Positions 11,240-22,384 are shown, counted from the stretch's first letter. The stretch: 64,000 nucleotides of DNA from Agrypnia vestita (GCA_016648135.1 JADDOH010001523.1:1-64000); one strand, 5' to 3'. A program made the numbers and translations. Notes: generated by a model from the sequence alone, not told the origin.

Positions 11240-11790
11240 GCCTACGTCCATCCTGAAAGACCATTCTAAATATGGGTGAAAGAATTTTTGAAATCGGATG
11301 AGTAGTTTCGGAGATTACCTCCTACATCCAAACTTACAAACTTTACCTCTTTACATATTATTATAAATACCTACGCGAGTGCGAAATCTGCGATGTTATT
11401 GGACTTTTGAGATGTCTGCACGTGAGCATCTATCTACCTGTCACCCGCTCCCAGTCGCACGGTCAACAACCTAAATTGACGAACAGATCCACAATCGAGG
11501 TATGTACACACGTACATGACGTTATTAGTTGTGTTGAAAGAGGCGGTATGTACTCGGGTATGTGCCTAATCAATACATGGAACAGGAAATCACATCCATT
11601 AGGTACCTCCACCAATCTCCGAAACACTCGATCCGTTCGTATCTTAGCCGTGCGTGAATGCTGACTATATCGGATGCGTGCTATCATCCATTTTAATTTT
11701 ATTCATTTATCGTGAACTTAAATAAATAAAATTAAAAGAAATGATTCGATATACTGGGTCTAACAGAGCCGGTCCACAATACTTAACAGA
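11240..11790. repeat. LINE-tail-like repeat (family E) then unassigned
   Basis: About 11240-11360 contains GAATTTTTGAAATCGGAT, AGTAGTTTCGGAGATTACC and ACATCCAAAC, also present at 22385-22530 and 45340-45496. These blocks resemble the 3' ends of RTE-type LINEs in insects. The rest (11360-11790) holds a 74-85 codon frame on each strand without recognisable similarity. Confidence 0.5.
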
Positions 11791-12755
11791 TAGATTCCTG
11801 CTTTAATTATGAAACGAAAATGTTGAAGCAACCACGAACTGATATCAATAGTTATGGAGTGATGCTTTTTTTTTCAATATTTCTGACTTAATTTTTTTAC
11901 AAAACGTTGAACTATCATTACACTAACTTATATCGATTACGAAAAATGATAAACTAAAATGATAAAAACCCTGCAGAAATTCCAATTGCACTGTTTTCCA
12001 ATTTTTACTTCCTTTCTTTTAACTCGTGGTGTCTGCTTGCTTGTTTTCTTGACGAAAAAACTTTGGATCGATTTTTAACCCTTTTCCGGTGATCAAATCG
12101 AGCTGAAACTTTGCAAGCAGACTCGTGGCGACGATTCAAAAGATCTATAAAACTTTCGTTAAAAAATAATAATAATTATAGTATAATTTTGGATTTTGAG
12201 AAATTTTAATGGTTTTTTCAAATTGGAATCATTACAAAAGTTTGATTACTACCAACGGCGCTGGCGGCCCGATAACGTCACGGAATATTTAAAATTTGAA
12301 TTATACCGTCGGTAGGTATAATAGGTACTTCACTACGAATTTCGAAAATTTATGACAATTGGTTCATAGATGACAGCACAGTTCGGTTTTGTGGGAAGAA
12401 ATCAAATAATAAAGAGATATTTTTAGAGATTTTTGACCTATATATTTGTCTAGACATGTTTTATTTTCAGTCAATCAATTATTACATGATGGTAAACTTA
12501 GGTAATTTACAAAGAAAGGGAGTAAAATAAAAACTTGGTTTTTATGGGTTAGTTTTTTTTATTATTATTTTATTTGACTTGTATTAAAGGGAATGAATTT
12601 TTCATATTCGATATAAGTTACTGTAATAATAGTCCAACGTTTTACAAAAAATAAGTCGGAAATATTGAAAAAAAAATGTAAACCTAGATGTCGCACGTGA
12701 CTATCGATTTTAGGTCATGGTTGCTTTTCGGAACATTTTCGACTCACAATTAAGA
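11790..12755. repeat. Foldback element split by an ACTCCC repeat
   Basis: Left arm about 11790-12001 and right arm about 12560-12755 are inverted copies of the CAGGG foldback family. The ACTCCC repeat (12002-12560) lies at the centre, between the two arms, and so inserted later. Confidence 0.7.
12002..12560 (+). repeat. ACTCCC repeat, long internal variant
   Basis: Starts ACTTCCTTTC and ends AAACTTGGTTTTTATGGG. Between the 5' module and the 3' end it carries about 280 bases (GCGGCCCGATAACGTC, AATAGGTACTTCACTACG) in place of the palindrome and ACGCGTC hairpin of the common form. The same internal segment occurs at 32911-33469, which shows that at least two structural variants exist. Confidence 0.75.
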
Positions 12756-13129
12756 TTGTCATTATTGTAAAGACCGACTGCTTAATATGACGTCACGAAC
12801 CCGATTACACAATTTGGATCTTTATCGCTATTACCGCAATTAATACTTTTATTTATTTTTTAAATTAAATAGCTTGTTTCTCTGCCTTAAGGCAAGTCTT
12901 CTCCAATCAACCATTTACGTTCGCTTTGGTGTGTGTAATTATACAATTATTAAATTACACTTTACCCAATAAAATATACGCACCATTTCGGCAATAAAAA
13001 TTTATACGTAGAGATAGTCCAGATAGATTACAAACTCGACAAATATTTGTAACCAATGAAAATCCGGTCAGTGCAGTGCGGACGACATCACCATCGCCTT
13101 CCACATTCCTCCAATCAATTGACGGTGCG

Positions 13130-13236
13130 AATGGAAAGTTGCGGAGACTTGTATTTACGTATATAACCATTAAAAATTACTTTTTTGTCTACCGGTTTCG
13201 AGACGTAACCCGTTTCTTCGTCAGGATAACAACTAC
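13130..13236 (-). repeat. Solo Penelope-like terminal repeat
   Basis: Contains the hammerhead-like motif at 13186-13228 with its 3' flank. Bounded on the right by a half foldback element (about 13237-13400), so the region that should hold the endonuclease is absent. Confidence 0.55.
13186..13228 (-). ncRNA. Hammerhead-like ribozyme motif
   Basis: Minus strand: CTGACGA, extra A, stem II GAAACG/CGTCTC (one A-C mismatch), GAAA, self-complementary CCGG, TA. Stem I has one mismatch in four to five pairs. Same family as 23946. Confidence 0.65.
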
Positions 13237-13400
13237 ACTGCGATAGTCCAACGATTACAAAAATTAGTCGGAAATATTGAAAAAAATGCAAACTTTGACG
13301 TCGCATATCTCCATAACTTGATATTAGGTCCTGGCCGCTTGAACAATTTCGACTCATATTTAAAGCAGGAATACAGTCCTGCGAGGTTATCAATGTTTTC
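13237..13400. repeat. Half foldback element
   Basis: Single arm of the CAGGG foldback family (blocks GATAGTCCAACG, AAATATTGAAAAAAATGC, CATATCTCCATAACT, GCGAGGTTAT). The partner arm and the CAGGG terminus are missing. Confidence 0.65.
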
Positions 13401-13516
13401 GTAATATTTTTGTGTACCTACTAGTTATTGAAATGTTAAAAAAAAATTGATTGTATTATTTGTATAAATCTACTTATATTATTTGATTAATTACACCTAC
13501 ATGTTTATGCTATGTT

Positions 13517-13663
13517 ATGAATTTGAATAATTTAGAATCATTCGAAATTAGTAAAGCATGTAATAGTAAACAAAATATTATTAATAATCAATTAAATTTA
13601 ACTACTAGCCCAATTCTAAAAAAAATTCCAATAATTGCGAGTAATCGAGAACTTCAGCAATAA
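13517..13663 (+). pseudogene. GIY-YIG endonuclease C-terminal fragment
   Basis: 49-codon frame with LNNLESFEISKA, then NIINNQLNLTTSPIL. The pattern LE-x-EI-x-K followed by INNQL and SPIL is what the end of Penelope endonuclease domains looks like, and it recurs at 50878, 54600, 56237 and 57290. The GIY and YIG motifs and the active-site residues are not present in this piece. Confidence 0.7.
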
Positions 13664-13750
13664 TATTTAAAAATAAATTTTCAAATAATTAAGAAAAACA
13701 AAAAACAAAATAGGTACATTATTCATTTTGATATTTTGACATATATATAA

Positions 13751-13790
13751 CACCCTGACGATGGAAAGGTATTACCGAAACATGTAGGTG
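13751..13790 (+). ncRNA. Hammerhead-like ribozyme motif
   Basis: CACC (stem I 5'), CTGACGA at 13755-13761, extra T, stem II GGAAA/TTACC region with one A-A mismatch, GAAA at 13777-13780, self-complementary CATG, TA, GGTG (stem I 3'). Stem I pairs 4 of 4. Expected cleavage after 13786. Confidence 0.75.
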
Positions 13791-13841
13791 TAATTAATCA
13801 AATAATATAAGTAGATTTATACAAATAATACAATCAATATA

Positions 13842-14370
13842 CAGGGTTATTTGTAAAACATTAATAACCTCGCTGGACTATATTCCTGCTATGATTATGA
13901 GTTGAAAATGTTCACGCTATTATGACCTAATATCAATAGTTAAGGAGATATGCGACATCAAAGTTTGCATTTTTTTTTCATATTTCTGACTTATTTTTTG
14001 TAAAACGTTGGACTATCATTACGGTAACTTATATCGAATATAAAAAATTCATTCCCTTTAGTACAAGACAAATAAAAAAATAAAAACCTTCGAATTGGAA
14101 TGTTTTCCAATTGGAATTTTTCGGGGTTTTTATCATTTTATTTAACTTGTATTGAAATGAATGAATTTTTCGTAATCGATATGAGTTACTGTAATGATAT
14201 TCCAACGTTTTGCAAAAAATAAGTCAGAAATATTGAAAAAAAAAATGCAAACTTTGTCGCATATCTCATTAACTATTGATATTAGGTCATAATAGTGTGA
14301 ACATTTTCGACTCATAATCAAGACAGGAATATAGTCCAGCGAGGTTATTAATGTTTTACAAATAACCCTG
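13842..14370. repeat. CAGGG foldback element, complete
   Basis: 529 bp between TA duplications (13840-13841 and 14371-14372). Termini CAGGGTTATTTG and complement; the two arms of about 250 bp are inverted copies meeting at an A/T-rich centre with TTCCAATTGGAA-type sequence. No coding capacity. The TA duplication suggests mobilisation by a Tc1/mariner-type transposase. Confidence 0.85.
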
Positions 14371-14372
14371 TA

Positions 14373-14880
14373 TTTTTTTAAAATGTCAATCTACAATGTT
14401 GCTGAATCAATTGAAAAAATGAAATATTTTATCCGACGGCTCTGGTGGAGCCGCGATACGGCACGGCGTCAGAGGGTTAAACGTACAAACGTTGTTTTTC
14501 GTCCGATTTGTCCGTCACAAAATGTCACATACTCGATTTGTCCCTGTCACCGCTGTAAACTCGTTCTAATTAAAACACGATGGCTTTAAGATACATTAAA
14601 AAGATATGAAAAAACTTGTATTTTATGATGGTTTTTGTTTCGAGTGTGGTCCCCGGAAAATATGGTTAGATAATCAAGCCCGCGTTCCTAATGTTGCTAT
14701 TTGTTTTCTATTCAAATTGTTACCAAGCAAAAAATGATCAGAAATGACCTCAAAATCGTTGTTTCAGAGCTTTCGCGCGAAGCATTTGTAAAACAAATTA
14801 AATGAATCAATCAGAATTGGCATATCGAAAAAATATTTATCTCTATTTATAGATAAAAAACAGCTTCTGGAGTGATTTTT
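14373..14880. other. Unassigned
   Basis: 14383-14589 is an open frame of 68 codons with no recognisable motif; the rest is AT-rich. No repeat partner seen. Confidence 0.3.
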
Positions 14881-14903
14881 CAGGGATGTTCTGCCGTGTT
14901 TCT

Positions 14904-14960
14904 ACGACCTTTCTGGCCGATGTTTCGGATTCAATTGATTCATCAGGACTGAAAGGTCGT
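14904..14960 (-). ncRNA. Decayed hammerhead-like motif with long stem I
   Basis: Minus strand: outer helix of 10 perfect pairs (ACGACCTTTC at 14904-14913 with 14951-14960), CTGATGA core, weak stem II, GAAA, then ACATC in place of a self-complementary ACGT. An internal loop interrupts stem I, as in natural type I hammerheads. Stem III is probably damaged by one substitution. Confidence 0.45.
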
Positions 14961-15065
14961 TAACACTCCGCAGAATATTCCAGAAAACTCATACCGGAGG
15001 ATTCTGAACGACAGTAAACATTTTTAAAAAGAAAGCCCTTTATATAAAACCCCTATTTATTGAAT

Positions 15066-15106
15066 AATCAATATATTTCGGGCCCTATAGTCCCTTCATC
15101 AGAATA
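15066..15106 (-). ncRNA. Hammerhead-like motif
   Basis: Minus strand: CTGATGA, extra A, short GGG/CCC stem II, GAAA, self-complementary ATATAT stem III, T before the expected cleavage site, and three weak stem I pairs. Confidence 0.55.
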
Positions 15107-15184
15107 CAACTAAAATTGGATGTATATTTTTTATTTAGTATAGACTTTAACAAAAACAAAAAATTAATTATTAATAAATTATAG

Positions 15185-15360
15185 AAGTCTTACAATAAAA
15201 TAAGTCGTAGAAGTCTCACAGAGACGAAGCTATTTATGTGGGAAACGTCTATGGAAGTTTTTATAGGGTGGCCCAGGGCTTATGAACTGTATGAGCTGTC
15301 TTAAGTGATCATACAATGTACCGTTCACCAGTTCCACCGTAAAATCATCCACACATTATC
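15185..15360 (+). repeat. Repeat family D
   Basis: Starts AGAAGTCTCACAGAGACGAA (a small GTCTC/GAGAC hairpin) and continues through GGTGGCCCAGGGCTTATGA to TCCACACATTATC. Copies: 58995-59140 (plus), 28675-28840, 30760-30900, 55015-55135 and 59345-59510 (minus). Non-coding, origin unknown. Confidence 0.6.
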
Positions 15361-15870
15361 TTTTTTTAAAGTTGTATATATTTTCTAAATCAATTTCTTT
15401 TATATATTCGAATTGACTAAGCTAGAGATATCTATAGTCATTCCGATGACATTAGTATATATAAATTTCGTAGTTGGAAATAATAATAAACTATATTTTT
15501 AAGTAGAATATTAAGTAATATATTTTTTATGTATATGTGATATTCTTCCGAATTACTTATACGCGAGAATACGCCTGTAAATTTTTATTTTCAATTTATT
15601 AATTCCTTTTATGGGCCAGTATATATACGTATTTTTAACAATATTTTTTATATTATGGGAACACAATTTCTGGATTTTGTCCACAATATATAGACAAAAC
15701 CCAGTAATTATATTCTTATAACATAAAATACATCCGTATAAAAATTATTCTTATTAATTAATAATTCTTCCGGTTTTTGTAATTGTCTATACTGTCAATT
15801 CTAATTTAGATGAAGGGACCATTGCTCCTGAAATGTGTTCATTATTCAATAATTACTGGTTTTATAGAAA

Positions 15871-16829
15871 ATGTTTTCTTTTAATTAATATAAATAATGT
15901 TACCGCAGAGATATTTTATGCCACAAAGAAAACCGGACCTTTTCGTTTCCGAGAAACAACAATACCAATTTCGCCACTGTATTCATCTACGCTTATGAAA
16001 AATATGAGATTTATGTATGAGGATTTGAGGTTCGAATAATTTTAGAACATTTTGGAATAATACGGAAATCGCTGGATCACACGAAAATGTACGAGAAGAT
16101 TTGAGAAATAACGTTCTATGTATAAACGGTGACGGTATCGCGCTGAGGATACTCTTTGTTTGAAAGCGGGGAGATACTTTTAAGAACAGGAACAGACGGG
16201 TGGAATATTCTATGCTACGAATAAAAAGTGAACCAGAGACAGGTGGGATATTCTAGTTAGAAATTAATGAAAATTGCGGAATAATGTTCCAGCTGATATA
16301 TATGTTTTTTTAATATTTGCTTACGAGTGTTTGATTTAGATCCACACCGTGGCGAGCCTGTGACAACACGTACCTACGAGTATATGTTTTACCATTTTCT
16401 TAAATATTATTTTCGTTAAGATCTCGACCGACCGGTTTTCGTTTTTTTTTTCTAATATCCCAAATATTCGGCAGTCGTTTCCATATATTTTATTGCGCTT
16501 TATTCCGTAGCTATTCTTAAACGATACTTAAATGGGACCAGCTCTCGAGTGTTGGTGTGGTCCTTGTATTAAAAAACCGATCGGACGTTAAAAATATGAT
16601 GTTGGCCGGTGTTAATTAAATAGTATCTGGTTTTTCGTTTGTGACATCGGCGGCGCGTACCCGCCGCCGGTAATGGTGCAGTTTGTATTCCCGGTGCAGG
16701 CTGCGGGCGCTGCTCCAACCCTGGGCCGCCCCGGCGCGGGCTTCGAACCCCCGACGCGACAGCCTCGACGGATCCTGTGGCGAAATTTTCCAGAACGAGG
16801 CTAGAACATTTGCGAACCCCTTTTAAAAA
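15871..16829. other. Unassigned, with a GC-rich block
   Basis: No recognisable gene. 16640-16790 is strongly GC- and CpG-rich and on the minus strand contains GGGGGTTCGAAGCCC, which resembles a tRNA B box, so a tRNA-derived SINE head is possible. Confidence 0.3.
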
Positions 16830-17500
16830 GTAGAACACCACACTCTTCTGTCCTGACACACAACTTTCGCCTCATCCACATTGCGAACCGGCACGGCCGC
16901 TCGAACAAAGCCATTCACTGTCCCCGCCTTAAGACATGTCTTTATTCTAAAGAAAAAAATACATGTCATTATACACAAGGAAAAATCATAATATACAAAA
17001 AAAATACAATAAGATACAAAGTAAATAGAATAATGTAAAATACATAGGAAGAAAACAGTATACATATTATAGAGTAATAAAATGAGCCTCATCCACAGTC
17101 ATAAATCTTTGCATTCAAGCTTTGTGACTCCTAACAGGACCATCCTCCAGTATCTGATTAATCTGGTCGTGCCAAGTCTTCCGCGGTCGTCCTCACTTTC
17201 TGGTGCCGTCGAAACTTGCGTCATATATTTTTCTTACCATTCTTACATCGTTTATTTGCTTAACATGCCCAAACCATCTGAGCGACCCTTTTTTTATTCT
17301 ATCGACTATGCTAAGATCAGCTTTATATTCTTTCTTAACATGTTCATTCTTTCCTCTTCAAAAATAGATTTGCCACACATACTTTCTCTATCGCATTCAT
17401 TCTACTGTCGTTCCTCTTTCGCCAGCTCCAGGCTTCACTTCCGTACATCAATGTTGGTACCAGAATCCCATCGTGTAGTGCTAGTCTTACCTCAGTAGAC
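16830..17500 (-). pseudogene. RTE-like LINE C-terminus (family L4)
   Basis: Two pieces read on the minus strand. 17093-17500 has LALHDGILVPTLMYGSEAW, RMNAIEK, GSLRWFGHVKQ and GRPRKTWHDQINQILEDG across frames. 16830-16935 has NVDEAKVVCQDRRVWCS, which follows in the intact order. The intervening 16936-17092 is AT-rich and does not fit, so it is an insertion or degraded spacer. C-terminal region of an RTE-type LINE polyprotein after the reverse transcriptase core; 5'-truncated and frameshifted. Confidence 0.8.
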
Positions 17501-17699
17501 ATATTTCTGTTAGATATTATTTATACAAAATTGAAGTTAATAATGTCAGCAAACCTGTCCGCTACTGCTTTTCTAAGTAACAAAGGCTATTTACTGTCTG
17601 AAAACAATTTTAAGTAATAAAATAGCAATAAAAATAAATTTATGTAATGCATACATCAAATATACATTGCATGCAATAGATAACAACAGAGAAAGAAAA

Positions 17700-18050
17700 G
17701 CGAATGAACAAATTAGAAGTGAACGTATTGCTAGCTGTAGTGTGGTAGACAGAAAAGAAAGGAATGCTGAGATGGTTTGGACAAATAGAACGTTTGAGCG
17801 AGAAAAGGATGCTTTACAAAATATATGGGGTGAGTGTTGAAGGCAACAGGAATAGAGGGCGTACGCAAAAGACCTGGCATTATCAAATACTACAAATATT
17901 GGAGGACGCCTCAACAACCTTAGAGCTTTCATGAGAAGATGTATGAATGTAGCCGAAGTAAAAGTGGTGTGCCAAGATAGAAGAAAATGGTGTTCTATCA
18001 TCTCTGCCTACCCCTGCGGGGAAACGTCGTGATGGTTAGTTAGTTAGTTA
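17700..18050 (+). pseudogene. RTE-like LINE 3' end (family L4)
   Basis: Plus-strand copy: MLRWFGQIERLSEKR, then YGVSVEGNRNRGR, then VCQDRRKWCSIISAYPCGE and a GATGG(TTAG)n tail at 18032-18050. The AYPCGE ending and TTAG-repeat tail recur at 42841-42893 and 50458-50675, which defines the 3' end of this family. Confidence 0.85.
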
Positions 18051-18051
18051 A

Positions 18052-18985
18052 ATATGAAAATATGATCTAATGTCAATAAAAAAATCTGCCCTTCTAGACA
18101 GTCAGTCGATAGACAGTTTATCGTAATTTCACATATCCTGTGATCCTTGAAGTCGGACGACCCGCAGACACAGAGCCGTTTGGCCCTTCATTTTCGCCAT
18201 CCATGTTGGCACTATTTTAGTGCTTCTAGTGGATGGAACCCACCTCTTATCCAGGACCTTCCATATCGGTCCTGCTCATTCGTCGCCTTGTTGACATTTT
18301 TTTATATTAAAAGCTAGACCGTGCAGGCTCGCACCGGTCGCACGAACTTCTCGTAAAAACTCAGCGACCAGGGTGACAATGCGGTCCGGGGTCGGCAGAG
18401 ACCCCGCCCGGGCGGCTCGGCCCCAGCGAGCGAACCCGTCGCCCGAGGGTTACCGCCGCGTGTGTGTTTTGCGCGGATCGCATACATTTAAATATATTTA
18501 TATAAATCTTAGATTTTTTTGTGAAGTGGCGATCTCCGAATACATTAGGCGGGTCGCTGTGTCTCTCCGCGATATTTTTAATTACTAATTGGATTGGCAC
18601 ATCGACCACCTTCTCGGCCGCCGTGAGACAATATTATGCGTTTAATTAAATCTGTGTAGGCACGACCAAATTAATTAGGTACCCGACCGCTGGCTAATAG
18701 GAGAGCGCGGCGGACCGCCTATAGCATCGCTAGCTCATCTGTGTTTTTTTTTTTTGGTATATTTATTATTATTTTTTTATTTTTTGATGAGATACTAACA
18801 TAACCTGACGACCTATTCAAAATGTGTATAATCTTAAGGATACAAAAAAAAAATTTCACAACTTCGTTACAAATTGACATTGAAAGAATACGCAAAGGAC
18901 ATACTCAAAACACTAACACAACATAAATATATGACACGACAAATAACGAATAAAATACCAAATACGACCAAAAAACTTACTAACT
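18052..18985. other. Unassigned with GC-rich island
   Basis: No recognisable gene. 18365-18470 and 18600-18730 are CpG-rich within AT-rich flanks and no repeat partner is seen, so this may be single-copy sequence. Confidence 0.3.
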
Positions 18986-18989
18986 AATC

Positions 18990-19320
18990 ATCATATTCTG
19001 CTTCGGCTATATTCATACATCTTCTCATGCATGCCCTCGTAGCCCAGTGGGTATGACACCGCCTTTTTTATATTATTTATTCATGCCTGGGTGTTTTGTG
19101 ATGTGTTTCGCTTCTGTAATTGGGCCTCTTGGCCTATTGAAGCGTAAATAAAAATAGTAGCAATAGTAGTAGCAAAAACTACGGTCTTTGACGCTTTTAG
19201 TAGGGCTATTCTCCATTACTTGAAGTATCTGATCGTGCTTTCCTTCGTCTTACGCGGATGCCCTCTATTCCTGTTGCCTTCAACACTCGCCTCATATATT
19301 TTCTTAAAGTGTGGACTCGA
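18990..19320 (-). pseudogene. RTE-like LINE fragment split by a SINE
   Basis: 18990-19027 reads MRRCMNIAEAEYDD on the minus strand and 19160-19320 reads KKIYEASVEGNRNRG then SKTVVFA. In the intact family these segments are adjacent, so the SINE between them (19028-19165) inserted into this LINE. Confidence 0.7.
19028..19165 (+). mobile_element. SINE family B copy
   Basis: Head TAGCCCAGTGGGTATGACAC (A-box-like), then TTTTGTGATGTGTTTCGCTT, GGGCCTCTTGGCC and TTGAAGCGTAAA followed by A-rich sequence. The B-box part is lost relative to 41884-42033. Confidence 0.7.
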
Positions 19321-19415
19321 GTTATTTATAGAACATCAAGCTATATAATAAAACAAAAAAAATACGGGTGCAACAACCCTGGGACTAACAACAGAGTGTT
19401 TCCGTTTTATTAATG

Positions 19416-19930
19416 CAGTAAAACCCTGTTGATTCGAACCTCCATAATTCAAAAATTTTAAAACCCACAAATCCCAAAACGTTAATTTCCTCGTAGAGTA
19501 ACCCCAATTATTCGAAAACCTTAGTAATTCATAATTCGAAATAATTTGTAGCCCCTTGCGCCATAAATCAATATATTTTAGTTCACATAATTAAATTAAA
19601 AAAATATATTTCGATTTTTTTACACAAATATGTCAATATCGGGTACTTTAATTATAGAAATGTCGCGATCTTTGTATTTGCATAGTAAAAAATGCGTTCT
19701 TTAAATGATTTACTAAAATTTGCAAAAATACAGACTTTTTCACAAAACTAATGGTTCACAAATTTTACGATTTTTGGCGAGTTTCCTATAAATATCGCTA
19801 TTTTCTTTTTGCAGGTAGGTAGGTACCTTGAATTTCGAATTAAAGGTACCTCGAATTTCGAATTAACGGAGTTCTGCATAATTCGAAATGTTTTATTTTG
19901 GATTTATTAATTAAAGAAGTTCTGCTACTT
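19416..19930 (+). repeat. Possible pogo/Tigger-type MITE
   Basis: Begins CAGTAAAACCCTGTTGATTC and holds several AATTCGAA/TTCGAATT blocks. The block GAGGTTTTACTG near 26235, the expected complementary terminus, supports a family. The right end of this copy is not clear. Confidence 0.35.
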
Positions 19931-20039
19931 ACCTATTTATGCTGCCACAAAGTTAATCTGCACTTATTGAAGAAATAAAAAGATACATCATAAAACATTA
20001 TTTAACGCTGAAAAAAAAAAGTATAAAACATGGCGAACG

Positions 20040-20420
20040 AAGCCGACTAATAATTCCGACCGAACCGAGATAAACGACTTGCATGGGGGGTGGGGGGGGG
20101 GGGAATTCCAAGTGTCTGCAAGATTGATGCCTCGCGTTAGAAGGCGCGTATCGCGGGATAAATTAGTGGCGCTCTATCCGGTATGTAATAAACGCGCGTA
20201 CTGTAATAAGTAGTTGCGCTCGCCGTCCGGGAAAATGCGATATTTTCTGTACAAATTCCTCGACGAACGGGCACGTAATTGATCCGCCATATTAAGTGAT
20301 TACACCTAGATGGACGGGTTTCCCCGTCTGATCCTTCCTCCTAATGGCATGCTCTAGCTTCTTCGGACTCCTCGGAGTGTCGGGATGTCCAGACACCCTG
20401 CAGCATCACGTGGTTAAATA
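20040..20420. other. GC-richer segment and G run
   Basis: 20084-20103 is a run of G with two T interruptions. 20100-20420 is richer in G+C with many CpG and no recognised coding frame or repeat partner. Confidence 0.3.
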
Positions 20421-20508
20421 TATGACGATCCTGTACGTGTCGTCTGTTCGTACATTTTTCCTTTAATTTCATTTTTTTTCAAATACGCCTACGTTATCAA
20501 CCCTTATA

Positions 20509-20654
20509 GGCCGGTTGTTTCAAGCTGGATTAAAGTAAGCGTTCGTTTAAAGCGTAGATTTTTACGAAAACGGATCGTCTGATTGGTGGAGAACGTAAAA
20601 ATCTATGCTTTAAAATAACGCTTACTTTAATCCAACTTGAAACAACCGGCCCTA
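20509..20654. repeat. Hairpin MITE, about 145 bp
   Basis: Near-complete inverted repeat: GGCCGGTTGTTTCAAG at the left, its complement at the right, and complementary internal blocks (AAGTAAGCG, TAGATTTTTACG). No coding capacity. Target duplication not obvious. Confidence 0.8.
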
Positions 20655-20664
20655 AGAGGCAGCG

Positions 20665-22235
20665 ACAGTCGGACTTACGTTATAGAATCAAACCTGAAAT
20701 ATTTTCTCTAGGTGAACACTAGGAACTTTAGCAGGTAAGAAGGTTTGGATATTATGATATTTGAGTTCGGGGGATTTTGGCAGGTTGCAGGTAATACAGG
20801 TACAAAAAATCTATAAGCTAAACGTAAAAATATCAAACATATTAATTACGTCAAAAATGCTGTCGCGGAAACTGGATGATTTTTTTTGCCAGTTAAAAAA
20901 AATGAATTTTATAGTACATGATAAAAAAATTTAGGAACACGAACAAACTCATATTAAAAAACATTAAATTATATTAAACTATCGGATATTAATCGTTTTT
21001 TTAAATATTTTCGTGGAATATTTAAAAAATCCGTTTTTTTATTGTCATAGAAAGAATAGTCATAGAAGTTGTATGAAAATATTTCAACGCGTCTGGTAGA
21101 CGCGAAACCTGATTATAGTATAATTTTGGATTTTTTGAAATTTTTTATTACTCCCTTTCGTAGGGAGTAATAAAAAATTACGCCCGACCGAAGCCCAACG
21201 CGTAGGTTAAGCGAAAAAAATGTTTCAACTAATAAATGAGAAAGGGAGTATAATAAAAACTTGGTTTTTATGGGTTCCTTTTTTTAACGTTTATTTTACA
21301 TTTTTGAACAAATAATAAGTTATGAAAACATTTATTACACTTTATATTTTTTTTAAACTGCGAATTGAACTTAATGTCATTTTACGCATTGACGTAGGTA
21401 TATGTCATTGATCTTGACAGTTATTGTATAACATTGTAATGCCGCCGATTTTGAAGTTTTCAGTTTGACAGGTTTGAAATTAATAACTTATCATTTGTTT
21501 AGGTGTTAGAGCTTTCTGATTGATTGAATTCATTATTTTCAAACCAGCCAAACTTAAAAAGTCAAAAAAAAGAAATATTGCTTATTTGAGAATACAATCA
21601 GAAGTTCCATGCGATTAATGGATGGAGCGGATTTTTTCAAACGTAATTAATTTTTTTATGTATATACATTTTTATCTATCGTTAATGAGATCTCCTTTAA
21701 GTAGGGTTCTGGTATGGTAGAACACTTCCCTTTTCTTGATATTTTGTTAATTTTATTTTCCGTATTGAAAAATGGAAACTCTACATACACAATTGGCCGC
21801 GAAGCGGCTCACGTAGACAAAGGTGAACAATTGTATTTGCTGCGTAGCTGCATAGCCGATTGCTTACCTGCTAGTAATTTTTTAATATGTTTAACGGAAA
21901 AGATACACTTCTATTTAATAGTAGGTATATTTATTTAATAAAGTTAACACGTTTATTTCATTATTGCCAGGCGCTTTTCGCGGGTCATTTCAATAATCAT
22001 GTGATTTACGTTACAGTAACAAATCTGAAGTTTATATATATTTTATTCGAGCCAATTTTCAACAATATAAATCGAAACCTTATATTTTAACGTTTAATTT
22101 ACTTTTTTTTTGTTATCTGCCAAAATCCCCCGCACTCAAATGTCATAATATCCCAAACTTCTCCCATACTACAGTGTACATGTAGAGAAAATATATCAGG
22201 TTTGATACTATAACGTAAGCCTGGCGGTCTTGTAC
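20665..22235. mobile_element. Terminal-inverted-repeat element, family T (long copy)
   Basis: Inverted arms 20665-20800 and 22110-22235 share ACGTTATAG...CAAACCTGA, GAAAATAT and GGGGGATTTTGGCAG. The second copy at 63050-63790 has the same arms and the same internal block (CATTTCAATAATCATGTGAT-like, 21985-22040 against 63310-63360). This copy is longer because it holds an ACTCCC fragment (21058-21285) and a segment 21400-21600 related to 61790-62135. No transposase recognised. Confidence 0.65.
21058..21285 (+). repeat. ACTCCC repeat, 3' two-thirds
   Basis: Carries the ACGCGTCTGGTAGACGCG hairpin, the TATAGTATAATTTTGGATTT block, two TATTACTCCC-type modules and the CTTGGTTTTTATGGG end. Inserted in the element at 20665-22235. 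Confidence 0.75.
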
Positions 22236-22384
22236 AGGTGGTCCTAAGTCGACATTAGAGTTAAAAGTATAAATACTTAATGAATTTTTTTTCTACATCT
22301 TCCCTATAAAAAAATATTTAAATATCTCTTACCGGGCAGCGTTTTTAAAAAACGCGTCGGTCAACTAAAAATAGGTCACCACGA

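Larger units (their letters stand above)
13447..13836 (+). mobile_element. Penelope-like remnant P1
   Basis: Left inverted arm 13447-13505, endonuclease C-terminus 13517-13663 (plus), hammerhead motif 13751-13790 (plus) and right arm to 13836. Left and right arms are complementary (TTGATTGTATTATTTGTATA and its complement). The left arm stops inside the ribozyme core, so only the downstream part of the repeat is duplicated in inverted form. PLEs are retroelements with a reverse transcriptase and a GIY-YIG endonuclease; here only the end of the endonuclease survives. Confidence 0.75.
15040..15870. mobile_element. Penelope-like inverted pair, endonuclease not recognised
   Basis: 15040-15106 (minus) and 15790-15870 (plus) are inverted copies of one repeat: GATGAAGGGAC, then GAAAT, then ATTATTCAATAA. 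The minus copy has a hammerhead-like motif at 15066-15106 and the plus copy a decayed one at 15806-15850. The roughly 700 bases between include repeat family D (15185-15360) and AT-rich sequence; I do not recognise endonuclease residues there. Confidence 0.5.

Noticed and set aside
21714..22090. Frames inside the family T element as transposase
   Set aside because: No DDE-type motif, no long frame, and the second copy of the family does not keep them open.
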